This document shows positions 29,874 through 40,192 of a DNA stretch of 64,000 nt, one piece after another; positions within the stretch are counted from its first letter, which is position 1; each line of letters starts with the position of its first letter. The position numbers were made by a program, and so were the translations under genes. The notes under the pieces were generated by a model, which saw only the letters and a list, made by a program, of their open reading frames with translations, did no database searches and had not been told where the DNA came from. The DNA is from Beverwykella pulmonaria (Eukaryota; Ascomycota; Dothideomycetes; Pleosporales; Melanommataceae): assembly GCA_001599595.1 (NCBI GenBank), contig BCHH01000006.1, positions 2,755,405 to 2,819,404 on the forward strand, written 5' to 3'.

Positions 29874-31223
29874 TCAATGCTTAGGTTCCGTCACCCAAGT
29901 TGTGGCGCCCATCCTCTCCATTGGAATTTCACTCGCCGATTGCGACTCGATATCGATCGTATACTCCTCCGTAATCCCATGCTTTGACTTCGTGCTATCA
30001 TCGTCGAGGCGTTTCCACGACGGTTTACGATTGAATGGTGCCGAGTCTCCCGAGCCCGATTTCCCACTGCGATCCGTGGAACTTCCAGGCAATTTCGACG
30101 ACTTGGTCGAGCGCCATGATGAAGTGAGAGTGAGTAGTTTGGTGAAGGGGACGTTGAAGATCTTTTGTAACGCGGGCTGCATGACCGGCATGCAGGCGTT
30201 GATCATGCCGAGGTTGATCTCGAGGCCGGACCAGAGCGCGTCTTCAATGATGGTAATGGTGAAATTTAGCTTTGCTACTGGTCGGGAGAAGACAACAACA
30301 TTGTAGGTGCGCCAGGCGGTGGCGAAGCAGACACTGTGAATTGTAAGCAAAATGGACATCGGTGCACAGCTGGATTGTCCACGTACAAAATACCCAGGCC
30401 AAAGACAATGATCAGGGCAGCCTTCTTCCGCGAATTCAACTTCAACGTCCAAAGCATGGGCATTGGCAAAATTAGAATGCAGACGTCAAGCGTGAGGTTG
30501 AAAATTGCGCTGAGGAGAAACTTGAGGTTCAAGTTCCCGCAGTGCGCCGCTGTGTGCGCGTCGAAAACCCAGTTGTATTTCATGGGCCGGCAGATGGCGA
30601 AGAAGGTGATGGTGCATCCGACCAGGTACATGACGGTGAGAGCCTCGAAGATGTGGACGACGACGAGGAACCGCGAGACACGGAAGACATGGGCGAAGAA
30701 GTCGAGAATGGAGAGCCGCACGAAGGTATTACCCCACGCTTGGATGAGCCATGCTGCGATGAAGGACTAGGGACATTGTCAGCATTTTGAAGTTGAGAAG
30801 GATAGATTGGATGTCGAGTCAGACTCACTTGCTGCGTCAATTTCCGTGCTAGGAGAGGCACCACCTTCAAGGGGTATCCCACACCGCCGCGATCAACCAC
30901 TGCGCGAATTAGTTTATACCACTGAGCATCGAGGCGCTTTCCTTACCAAGCCAGCATATAGAGATATAGCCTGTGGCGAAAGTGGCGGCAATAAAGATGG
31001 CGTAGTCATTGAAGCGAAGATTGGTTTTCTTGATCTTTTTTGACCAAACTCTGAGACCGACACAGATGATGGCCAAGATGTAGAAACTGGTCACGGGACC
31101 AACAAAAACGCGAGAGTGGTGAGTCAGTGGTGCAGTTGTCGGGTCGATGAAAGGCCCTAGCGGAATCGGCGCTCCGGGTGGGCCCGCTGGAGGCGAACCT
31201 GCTGGACTTTGGGGGGTGCTCAT
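29874..31223 (-). CDS. Fungal rhodopsin-fold (PTH11-like) integral membrane protein
   Basis: Four exons (31223-30947, 30899-30829, 30766-30387, 30333-29874) separated by introns of 47, 62 and 53 nt with canonical borders give exactly 395 residues. A Pro-rich N-terminus is followed by about seven hydrophobic segments, with the family signatures NDYAIFIAA, a conserved extracellular Cys (CRP in FFAICRPMKYNW), LDVCILILPMPMLWTL and IEDALWSGLEINLGMINACMP. The long Ser-rich cytoplasmic tail ends in WVTEPKH. Proteins of this fold are widespread putative surface receptors of Pezizomycotina; the ligand is unknown. A CFEM domain, present in some PTH11 proteins, is absent. Confidence 0.85.
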
Positions 31224-32638
31224 GATTCAACAACGCGGAGAGCAATGGTACACGGATCGAGATTAGAGAGAGGTCAACTGCCCACGGCGGCTTTGGATTT
31301 ATGAAATGATTGAGCAATGGGTATGCAGGGATTATGGGGTTTTGCCTATGAAGAATACGAGCCAATAACTCCTCGGGGAACGAAAACATAGAGCACACAG
31401 GTTCGGAAGCACCAGACCCTGGTTCACCGGCCTCGATCATATTGTAGTCTGTCGTGTAGTAATACACTATATGTATCTGTAGGTGTACATGGAGCCCTGT
31501 ATGCAACCTAATTGGGTATAGCCCTCTGTATGTAACATCCCAACTCTCGCCAAGAGTCCGGAACGTCGCACGATAGATGTGCTCCTTCCCCATAGAGTAG
31601 TAGTCGGCCAGGCCATTTGCTCGTTAGTTCGTTACACTTTTACGTAGACTGCACAGGACTTGCCGATCCGGCATTTTTCACATATCAGCTGAAGCTGAAT
31701 CGCTGTCGGTGCCTGCCACGCTATCGGACATGAATGTGTTGTGGCTGCAGCTGAATTGTAATTTAAATCAGACCTCAATGCGTCGCACTTGGCTGAACGG
31801 CAATCAAGAACGCGCTTGCATGGTGGCGCCACCGCATCAGGTTACCTCCGCTCGTCACACAGGAGGCGTTGGCTTGGTGAGGGCGCCGAACATGAAGTCG
31901 CTTCGGCGAGGTGGGCGGACGCTGGCGTGGGGCTTGCACGGGCTGTGTGCACTGTGTTATACTGGTACTTGTTATCTGTCCACACCACGGGCCACATTTA
32001 GGCTCCCTCACATTTCTCACTTGGAACCCCTCATGCCTGCGCCTGCGCCTGCACCTATGCTTCTTCTCTTGCACCCTACTCCATACTCAGGTACCTGTGC
32101 ACCCAAATCTCCCCCTCAAACCTGGCCCCCAGCCCCGCCATGTCACTCACGGCTCCTTCAACGCACGCTGCAATCATTAGCGCCGGTCTTGCCATATATG
32201 GCTAGTATGATCGGCCATTTACCGAGAAGCGTTGCTGATTTGCACAGGGTCTCGCAGCACGACTTTGCACATTCCGTCCACCGTCTATATTTAATGATGC
32301 ATATCCGAAGATTCGCCGATTTCAGATCTATACCATTAACAACAGCAGAATAATTTCTAAAAATGGTAGGATACAATCTCTCGAATAATATTTCTAGAGT
32401 GCAAGATTCTTTAGGAAATATTATCGTGATGTGGTTCTTCTATTGCAGGTTAAAGTACGATTCTCACCTTGGAAATATGCATCATTAAATACTAGCTCCT
32501 TCGTATAAGTCCTGTTCAGAGAGCTATGATCAAGTTGGCGGTGTGATACTGTCTCCCATTACACCCCGCGTACTTGAGAGTGTTGGTGTCTACCAATGTG
32601 TTCGCGAGCGCTCATTATAGTTCGATCTCCTCACCTTT
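31224..32638. other. Intergenic region without recognised genes
   Basis: Overlapping frames between 31.7 and 32.35 kb on both strands have repetitive Pro/His/Arg composition and no domain, so they are treated as chance frames. CTGCGCCTGCGCCTGC near 32040 is a short tandem repeat. Confidence 0.4.
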
Positions 32639-33480
32639 ATGGATTGCCTAAATACAACTGGCAAGAACTACTTTGGCTTGGAGAAGATTTATGAATACTC
32701 TACTATCCGCATCATCCGGGAAAAGCTCCTCAATGAGATGATGGCCATACTGCGAGCGCGTCAGATCTCGGTCCATTACAATAGCAAGTTGACGTTCATC
32801 ATCTCGGACAGCCCGCGCTAGGTCGAATTTGAGTTTGAATGGCCAGACTGCATCTGCTGCATTAGCCATTAGCGCTAATTGTATTCAATCCAGCGAACAT
32901 GATACCTTTCTACCTCAAGTGAATCCCATTTACACAAGATTCATGGGCGTCAATAGTGTTGTGGGGAGATTGCAACTTCGAATCATCGAAGGCTATTCTC
33001 CACCAGCAACTGTAATGGTCAAGCCGGGTTCCTTCTTACTTGTGACATAGAAGTGTTATGGGTCCGAGATTCTCATCGGATCATAGCGACGGTTTGAAGA
33101 GTTAGACCACGCAGGATGGAAAACGTTGCGGAACGACAATCAGAAATTATATAAAATGCTTCCGGAAAACAAACAAAACTGGCCAAATTTGGTGTAGTCC
33201 ATTATCGAAGCTATGCCAGTCAACTCAATGGGGGTTCTGGGCCTTCTATGGTGTCCCTTCGTTGGTATCATGTTTGTCGAACACCAAGAGAATCATCCTG
33301 GTCGCGGATGCATCATACGCTATCCCCCTAATGGTTAGCTAGGGCCCGAATCAAGCTTTCGAGGATATTCGTAGCTTGGCTACTCTCCTCTTTAACCTGT
33401 CCGAAAAGGCGCGGCTGGGAAAGACTACGCTGCGACGGGGGTCTTACCGGCAATAGAGGATAAATAAAGTGTTATATCTC
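32639..33480 (+). pseudogene. Decayed FAD-dependent monooxygenase (PHBH-fold) fragment
   Basis: In-order fragments of a class A flavin monooxygenase are visible with interruptions: YEYSTIRIIREKLLNEMMAI and ISVHYNSKLTFIISDSP, a stop, VEFEFEWPD, then PIYTRFMGVNSVVGR and SPPATVMVKPGSFLLV, a stop, HAGWKTLRNDNQKLYKML, and finally ADASYAIPLM (degraded GDAAHAIPP) with NQAFEDIRSLATLLFNLSEK. The GxGxxG nucleotide-binding N-terminus is missing. At least two stops and changes of frame make it non-functional. It lies just outside the biosynthetic cluster and is a different subfamily from the intact TetX-like enzyme at 46.2 kb. Confidence 0.75.
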
Positions 33481-34140
33481 ACCAAGCAGCTGAACGCAAA
33501 GTAGCTGCCTGAAGCGGAGCGAGCAAAAGCTGTCGCCGGGGGTCACTTGGAGCGACCAGTCGCTTACACGTGGCTGTGTTAGGGAACGGCGGTGGTTCTA
33601 TGAACCAGACCTTGCCCTGGAGGCTGAAAACAAACCCCTGCCACTACAGTGAGCAGGGACGGAATGTCACTTCCGACAGACACATTCCGGAAACGTTCAT
33701 GGCTGTATGCCTTCTTTTTCAAGCAGTAGATTATTATAACGGAGAATTGCGAGACCGAAGCTATACTATGTTTCAAAATAGCGGACCCTTTAGGCCTATT
33801 CGGAAGAGGGGGCAGTATTCATGTCACCTTTCGACGTTCAGTCCTGTCAAGACCCTGGTAATGTAACTAGGCAGCTGTAAGGAATATACTGCACGCTAAA
33901 CGCCACCAAGTGAAATATTGGTGTTTCGAAGCTCTCCTTGAAAGACCAGCCAACATACGATGTGGTCCTCGCGTCTTGCGCACGAGCCTTTGCAGGTTCC
34001 GTTTTCCCCCGTAGACTATCGTCTGTAAGTAATTTATGCAAACGGCGCAGCAAGTTGGCCAGTATCTCTTGAAATATCTGCGCCACAAACCCAATTAATG
34101 TATCAAGGGGGCATATCGACATCCCTTGCGTGTGCACTCC
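33481..34140. other. Intergenic DNA, no gene recognised
   Basis: Frames here are short and without domains. It may include 5' exons of the membrane-tail gene that follows, but none joins convincingly. Confidence 0.35.
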
Positions 34141-34159
34141 CTGTCGCAACTATCAAATA

Positions 34160-34477
34160 GGCTTGATCGTCGGTGCCTTTGTTGGGCCTCTCGTCGGCCT
34201 TACTTTCATTGGAGCCATCGCCTTCTTCCTCATCCGCCGCAAGAAGACAACCCCACAACCTCAGCCCGGCGCCGCTGTCGTCAGTGCTGCGCCTCTCATC
34301 CAGGAGATAACTGAGACCAAACCTGGATTCTTTGAACAAGGCGCATATGCCCCGCTTACTCCAGGATACAGCTCTCAGGACCCGTACAACCAGCAACAGC
34401 AACAAGCATACGGGCAGATTCCAGTGACGCCACTTCCTCAATACACTACCCCGTACAATGCCCTAGGCTCGCATTGA
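34160..34477 (+). CDS. C-terminal membrane-anchor exon of a surface protein (5' part unresolved or lost)
   Basis: The frame has one transmembrane segment (LIVGAFVGPLVGLTFIGAIAF) followed by an RRKK stop-transfer motif and a Pro/Gln-rich cytoplasmic tail (NQQQQQ, TPLPQYTTPYN). This is the usual ending of fungal single-pass surface proteins such as WSC or Mid2-like sensors. An acceptor-like CAAATAG directly precedes it, but no upstream ectodomain exon could be found in 33.5-34.1 kb. It is either a gene with small undetected exons or a truncated remnant. Confidence 0.45.
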   Translation, partial: GLIVGAFVGPLVGLTFIGAIAFFLIRRKKTTPQPQPGAAVVSAAPLIQEITETKPGFFEQGAYAPLTPGYSSQDPYNQQQQQAYGQIPVTPLPQYTTPYNALGSH

Positions 34478-34543
34478 TTGCAACAACTTCAAAGCTATCT
34501 GAGCGCCACCTCACACCTCGAACGTATCCTATCCAACGTCATC

Positions 34544-35774
34544 ATGTCGGCACCGAATCATAACGGCAGTCAAACACTTTCAACAACATCTATGCAATCA
34601 CCAAACACTGGAAGTGCGCGCAAAAGGCGCCAGGCCTGCGATACATGCCATTTATCTAAGGTGAATCCCCAGCCTGTCATTTCCTCCCGCATATACCACG
34701 ATTCAACGGACGCATGAACTCATACTAGAATAGGTCCGCTGCACAGGCGAAGTCTCGGGCTGCCAGCGCTGCGCGCGCGGAAACAAGTTCTGCCACTACA
34801 GCGAGTCGAATATGGGGAAGACATTGATGTTGGATGGAGGTGCATCGAAGAGGCGGAAATCATCAGTAGTTCTAAAGTCGAATTCAAGTTCGAATGGGAC
34901 AGCGGAGAGAAGTGGAGATTTGGACCAATTCGACTGGAAGTCTTCCAGCTCCTTGAGTATGGGTTCTGAGATGTCGTTTTGGACTGGGCTCAAGAGTTCA
35001 GAGGTCCAGCGAGCTGGTGATGGAAGTGAGGCCATGGATACGGGAATGTGGAACGAGGGGTTCCTCGATTCTGGTAGTAGAGATACACCGGGGAGTTTTG
35101 GTGAAGAAGTTGGAGACCTGGAAGACATGGATTTTGACGACGTTCTCGATACGCTGCTGGAAGAGGAGTCGCCGCTGGAACTAGGCATTCTTCCTCGCCC
35201 GAGGCCACAGCAGAATCTGATCGACACCGCGCCCTCGACACCATCGATTTCAACGAGTAGGAAACCGCCGGAAGCAATAGATCTCAAATCTTGGACAAAA
35301 TTGCTCGAAAGCCTCTCCAATAAATCGCACATCCCCCTCGACGAGCTTTTGCAAGCGAGCTCGACACTCATCCCCCGCGTGACGGCCGCACTCCACGCTC
35401 TACCGTCCAATGGCACAGGAACGACGTTGGTACTGCTGATGATTCTGTGCCTTACCCAAATCATTGCGCTGTTCGAAATGTGCATCCCGAGTCTACTCCA
35501 CAACCCTCAATCACAATCACAAGCAAGAAAACTCTCGCTCCAACTCGGCGCGTTCAAAGTCGATGCCGAAGCCCAGGCTGCGCTGCAAAAACATGTCATC
35601 ACAAAGGAGCTTGGGCGGATAATGCATGTTTGTAAGTGTGTGAGACGGCCAGTCGGGGTAAGGGGGAGGACGCATACTTTACTGATCGAGGATTTGCAGG
35701 AGAGAATTAAGGCTTTGATGTGTTTAGTTAAGGAGGGAGGGGATGGGAATGCCGCGCAACAGGCTATATTTTAG
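34544..35774 (+). CDS. Zn2Cys6 transcription factor, AflR-like, likely cluster regulator
   Basis: Exons 34544-34660 and 34734-35774 (73 nt intron) encode 385 residues. The splice restores a perfect binuclear zinc cluster, CX2CX6CX6CX2CX6C, from CDTCHLSK and VRC to NKFC, preceded by ARKRRQ, at residues 32-59. The rest is Ser-rich and acidic (EEVGDLEDMDFDDVLDTLLEEE, a likely activation region), with a C-terminal helical part like other AflR-type regulators. It lies at the left end of the biosynthetic genes and reads in the same direction as the first P450, the usual place for a pathway-specific activator. An AflR-type palindrome in the exporter promoter is a candidate target. Confidence 0.85.
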
Positions 35775-36393
35775 TGCTGGCAAGTATTCTATGTGGTATG
35801 TTGATTGGGATGGCTGATTGGAGGTGTTTGCCATGGCGATGTGAGTCTTGGACGTTTGTCGTACGTCGTACAGACGTGCAGGAAGGTAACCCGAATTTTA
35901 CACAGCAAGGCCTGATTGGCCATCTTACAGCCCTTGCACGCAAAGCAGAGTCCACCAGATACCCCGTCCTGTGCAACCTCGCTTCGTGCCGTGTGCATTC
36001 GTATTACTTCAATTCGTAACCGAGAGTGAAACAAACAGGCTTCGAGAACTTTTGCGTCGCACGAAATACGAGGATAACTCCATGGGTGATAGTGGGGCAT
36101 GCAGGCAGCTGGGGTATGAAACGAGGTACCGCGATATATAACAGTGCATATGCACATGCACACCCAGCGGCTGATCTCGGGATGGATTCGGGGTCCGATG
36201 GCGCAACCAGGGTAAGGTTCTTTTGACGTCGTTTTCGCTTTGATTTCCCTCTTTTGTTTTAGAGTAATATCTCTATCTCTTTACCTTCCAAAGAGAACAC
36301 GAAGAGCCCTGTCGCAGTGATTGATCGATGCAGACTGAGTTTTCGTCTTTGGCACACAGCAGCAGCCCGTCTTTCGTGGCCAAATTGAGCCCG
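35775..36393. other. Intergenic region between regulator and P450
   Basis: Contains the P450 promoter; no further gene is seen. Confidence 0.4.
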
Positions 36394-38033
36394 ATGTTGT
36401 CAATCCATGTTTTACTTTTGCTTGCCGCGATTTGCACTGCGGTATGCGCGAGAAAAAAAGTGGAGAAACACCTCACAACCCTCCTTTCCCACTTCGTCAA
36501 CGTAACTCCCTTCCCCCTACCCCCTCCCTCTCCGTATCCGCTAACATCCCACCCAATAGGTTCTCCTCCTCCACCTCTACCCCATCAAGAACCCTTCAAA
36601 CGGTGAAGTCCTGCCGTCTCTTCCATATGTATTCCCAAATGGACAGGGCAATGTGGAGAAGTTTTTACATGGGAGAGTGAATAGTAAGGTCTGGGAGGGG
36701 AGGTTGGGGGGCTTGTATAGAATATGGTGTGGAGTCTCTTCAGAAGTGTTTGTTTCCTTTTCCTATTTAAAGAGAGAGCTGACGAGGATCAAGAGTATTA
36801 ACTAAATCCGAACATGTGGAGGCAGTATTTCGGGACTCGCACACACACACCAAAGCCGCCGCCAACGACAGTGGTGCCCTTATGTTTTCCCTCCTGGGCT
36901 CCTGCTTAGGCCTAATCAGCGGGAAGTCTTGGGCCAATGTTAAGACAGCGGTTGAAGTTCCGTTCCTCCATACTTCTGCTTCTGAGTACGTCAATTCGTT
37001 GCAGGACTTTACGAGGGCGTATTTGGGGAAGTTGAGCGGTGAGAAGGAGGGAAGACTGCACCCAGTGCGCGATTTGAAGATGCTGCCTTTTTTGTTTGTC
37101 GCAAGGGTGATATATGGGGAACTGGACAAGGAGGAGGAGAGGGAGTTAGTGGAGATGGTGCCGTTGAGAGAGGGCGTGTTTAGGAGTGTGATTGCCGGGG
37201 GTGTGACGCGGTTTTGGATCGCGCAGTTTTTGCCTCTGCGCGCGGTGCGCGAGCTGAGGGAGTTTAAAAATGGGTGGGCGGAGTGGAATGATCGAATCCA
37301 TGCTCGCGCTATGAAATCTAAATCGACTGCGCCGATAGTAGGCATGTTCGCCTCCGTGGCTAGCGGGGATATCACAAAAGAGCAACTCCTTCAAACCCTC
37401 GACGAAATGCTTTTCGCCAATCTCGACGTAACCATGGGCGGCCTCTCCTGGCCCCTAGTCTTCCTCGCCACGCACGGCACCATACAATCCAAGCTCTACC
37501 ATGAGATCCGCTCCCACTCCACCCCATCTACACGAACTGCCTACCTCCTCTCCTCTATGAAGACCACGCCGACGCTGCTCGGCGCGTGCATTCTCGAAGC
37601 TGCGCGCTTGCGCCCGCTAGCTGCGTTTTCCGTCGCACAGAGTTGTCCTACGGATAGGGTACTAGATGGGTATGTAATTCCGGCGGGAACGAAGATCATC
37701 ATTGATTCTTATGCACTGAATGTACGGGACACGTTTTGGGGCGAAGATAGAGAGAGATTTAGGCCGGAACGGTGGTTGGCGAGGTTGAGCAGTGGGCGGG
37801 ATTTGAGATATAGGTATTGGCGGTTTGGGTTTGGGCCGAGGATGTGTTTGGGGAGATTTGTGGCGGAATTGGTGTTGAGATGTGTGGTTGTTGAGGTTTT
37901 GGAAAGGTGGAAGATTTCATTGGATGCGAAAGGGAAGGGGGAGGATACGGGAGAGATGGATTGGCCCTGGGACGATGAGAATTGGATTCATCATCCAGAT
38001 CTTGTGTTGAGGTGTGAGGCGTTAAAGGATTGA
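36394..38033 (+). CDS. Cytochrome P450 of the cluster (one exon junction unresolved)
   Basis: Exon 1 is 36394-36441 (signal-anchor start MLSIHVLLLL), then a 118 nt intron (GTATGC...CCAATAG, GCTAACA branch) to 36560. Exon 2 carries LPSLPYVFPNGQ and GLYRIWCG and reads to about 36745. The main exon from about 36796 holds the C-helix-like SGKSW, the I-helix FANLDVTMGG, the ExxR motif EAARLRP and the haem loop FGFGPRMCLGRF. The junction between exons 2 and 3 is off by one base with all canonical GT-AG choices that keep the conserved residues, so either splicing is unusual or this allele has a frameshift. The DVTMGG helix lacks the usual acid-Thr pair arrangement (AGxDT). Expected role: oxidation of the NRPS product. 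Confidence 0.75.
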
Positions 38034-38087
38034 GCCAGGGCGCAGACTATTAATATAGTAGATGGGGCAAGTGTATGATAGACAGGC
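38034..38087. other. Tail-to-tail junction of P450 and reductase genes
   Basis: Only 54 bp separate the two stop codons, so the convergent transcripts must overlap in their 3' UTRs. Confidence 0.6.
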
Positions 38088-39956
38088 TCAGAAGTCTAAT
38101 TCCAAAATCGCACTTGTAGGTACGGAACAACACGTCCGAATCATAGCCCCAACCTTACCGCTCGCTTTTCGCGCCCCCTTCCCCGCACTTTTCCATACGC
38201 GCGCCTCACCCTTCACAATCCTCATCTCACACGCCCCACAATCACCCATCCGACAGCCAAATTCGGGTTGCAGTGCTTTTCGCTCGGCGAGCTGCAGAAG
38301 AGACAGTGCTTCGCTTTTCTTCCACTTGGCCTCTTTCGCCTTCCTGACGAACCGCACGAGAGACTCCTCCGGCATATCTTCGTCTTCGTCTGCACAGATG
38401 CGCGTCGAAGGGTCGGACGCGAATGTTTCGGATCGAATGGCCTGGGGCGGGATCTTGGCTTTTTCGAGGTGACTTCGAACGATGGCCACGAAGGACGGTG
38501 GCCCACAGATGTACGCTCCCGAGACATGTCCTGGCAGTTCAATGGGCGTGATTTTTAGCGGATCAATCTTGTAAGAGGCCGCCAACAACCTAGTGAAGAA
38601 GTCTGCCGTAGGGCGACCTGTATAATCGAAGTTCTCGCCCTGAATATCCACACTGGCGATAGGTGCAGTGTAAAACTTGATGACGCGAAGAAGAGAAGAG
38701 ACGGGGAGATCTGACTTGAACAGCGGAACGTCTTGTTCACTGTTACGTGCGACGTGCACTAAGATAGCGGGGGTTCTGCTGAGGGTAGTGTGGGAGAAGT
38801 GCGCTTGCAGCATGCTCAGTATTGGCGTCATGCCTATGCCTGCGCTGATGTATATCTGCCGAGGAGGAAACTCTCTACTCCAGTCTGGAACGAACGAGCC
38901 AGAGGGCGAGCGCACTGATAAATGGTCACCAATTGAGCATTCTGAGTGTAGAAAGAGCGAAGCAGAGAGTCGTTTCTCGACCGTGATACGATACAGGGCC
39001 GGAAGCGAGTAGGTAGAGGAGGGTGACCATGATGAAATGGACCAGCAGCGTATCTGGCCGGAGGGCAACTTGATGGTGAGGAACTGCCCTGGAAGATAGG
39101 ATGCCAGAGGATTGTCGTCGACAGCGGCGAGATAGAACGACCTGACGGAATCAGACTCGTCAACCACTTTGACGATTTCGAGCGACCGCCATCCGCCCCA
39201 CCGACCTTTTCTCGCCGATTCCGTCTCTTGTATTAGAGAAAGCTTGCGCGCAATGACTTGCTGGTTCATGTTCTGTAAACCGGGCACGCGCAGGATCCGT
39301 TCTGCCATGGCACGCGTGGCAGGATCCTCGAGCGGCGAGTACGCACATTGGGCAATACTTGCAGCGGGAACCGCGTCTTGGTGTCTCGTGGGGATGATCC
39401 TCGCGGTATCACCAGGCGCGATGCAGCCACCTCGCACAATTCGGAGGTACACGCCGCAGAATCCAGACTTGGCGACTTCTGCCAGCCAGCTAGGAGGCTG
39501 TCCGCATCGCCATGCGAGCCGCGAACATGGATTGCGCCCGCCGCAGACCTCGAGAATGACTCCTTCGCCTTGGTTGCTGGAGAAGACCCAGCGATCTCCC
39601 AAATGCATATTCCGCTCGTCCAGGGTATCGGGGGCTTGGATGGTCAGATTCTCTCCCCAGAACGCCCAATTCCATGCGGTTCGCTCAATGCCCAGACGGG
39701 AGGTCCAGTAGTCGTAGTGGCGTGCAAAAAAGGCGTAGACCTGCGCATCGTGAATAGCCGACTTGTGCCCGTCTATGCCGCCGTCCTCGCTCAGCACCAG
39801 CGGAGTTGAGGAAGGTGCGCGGACAATGGCTGTAAGCGTCGGCTGCGCGTGAATGGAGTGCGTCGCGGGTTGTGAGCGGGAGACGGCCAACACGGTGAGA
39901 CTTGCGTCCTTGGCTGCGTTGATTGCTGGGCGCGGAGGCACGGATGTGGCACACAT
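38088..39956 (-). CDS. MOSC - FAD/NAD reductase - 2Fe-2S ferredoxin fusion oxidoreductase
   Basis: Intronless, 622 residues. Residues ~20-240 form a MOSC domain of the YiiM type (GIDGHKSAIHD, WGENLTI, LGDRWVF, SRLAWRCGQPP). Residues ~265-510 are a ferredoxin-reductase module with the flavin motif RCWSISS, the GIGMTPILSML nucleotide motif and a CGPPSF motif. The C-terminal ~100 residues are a plant-type ferredoxin with cysteines in FGCRMGDCGACEMRI and a distal CCSVP. YiiM-type MOSC proteins in bacteria reduce N-hydroxylated bases using electrons from a ferredoxin-like partner; here the partner is covalently fused. In this cluster it could reduce N-O or sulphur-containing intermediates or supply electrons, but this is inference. 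Confidence 0.85.
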   Translation of the reverse strand: MCATSVPPRPAINAAKDASLTVLAVSRSQPATHSIHAQPTLTAIVRAPSSTPLVLSEDGGIDGHKSAIHDAQVYAFFARHYDYWTSRLGIERTAWNWAFWGENLTIQAPDTLDERNMHLGDRWVFSSNQGEGVILEVCGGRNPCSRLAWRCGQPPSWLAEVAKSGFCGVYLRIVRGGCIAPGDTARIIPTRHQDAVPAASIAQCAYSPLEDPATRAMAERILRVPGLQNMNQQVIARKLSLIQETESARKGRWGGWRSLEIVKVVDESDSVRSFYLAAVDDNPLASYLPGQFLTIKLPSGQIRCWSISSWSPSSTYSLPALYRITVEKRLSASLFLHSECSIGDHLSVRSPSGSFVPDWSREFPPRQIYISAGIGMTPILSMLQAHFSHTTLSRTPAILVHVARNSEQDVPLFKSDLPVSSLLRVIKFYTAPIASVDIQGENFDYTGRPTADFFTRLLAASYKIDPLKITPIELPGHVSGAYICGPPSFVAIVRSHLEKAKIPPQAIRSETFASDPSTRICADEDEDMPEESLVRFVRKAKEAKWKKSEALSLLQLAERKALQPEFGCRMGDCGACEMRIVKGEARVWKSAGKGARKASGKVGAMIRTCCSVPTSAILELDF

Positions 39957-40192
39957 GTCGCGAGCCGTGGTCTGGTACGTGGTATGGCACCCAACAAAGA
40001 CGGTGCTCGAGAATACGCTCTATTTGTACTGCAGTTCCTGGACCTCGTATTGACCACTCCTTTCCCCGTATTCCCACGTGTGGAGCACATGGCTGGCCTG
40101 CATGGCGAGGCGGCATGGGTTCCATAGCTTTAATACAAGGTTGATCCGCAGAATTGCGTCTACCACTGCAACAAGAGTTCCTTCTCTTCAAC
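39957..40192. promoter_or_regulatory. Divergent promoter between reductase and BBE oxidase genes
   Basis: The start codons are 236 bp apart on opposite strands, so the two genes are probably co-regulated from this segment. No unambiguous palindromic Zn2Cys6 site was found in it. Confidence 0.5.
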
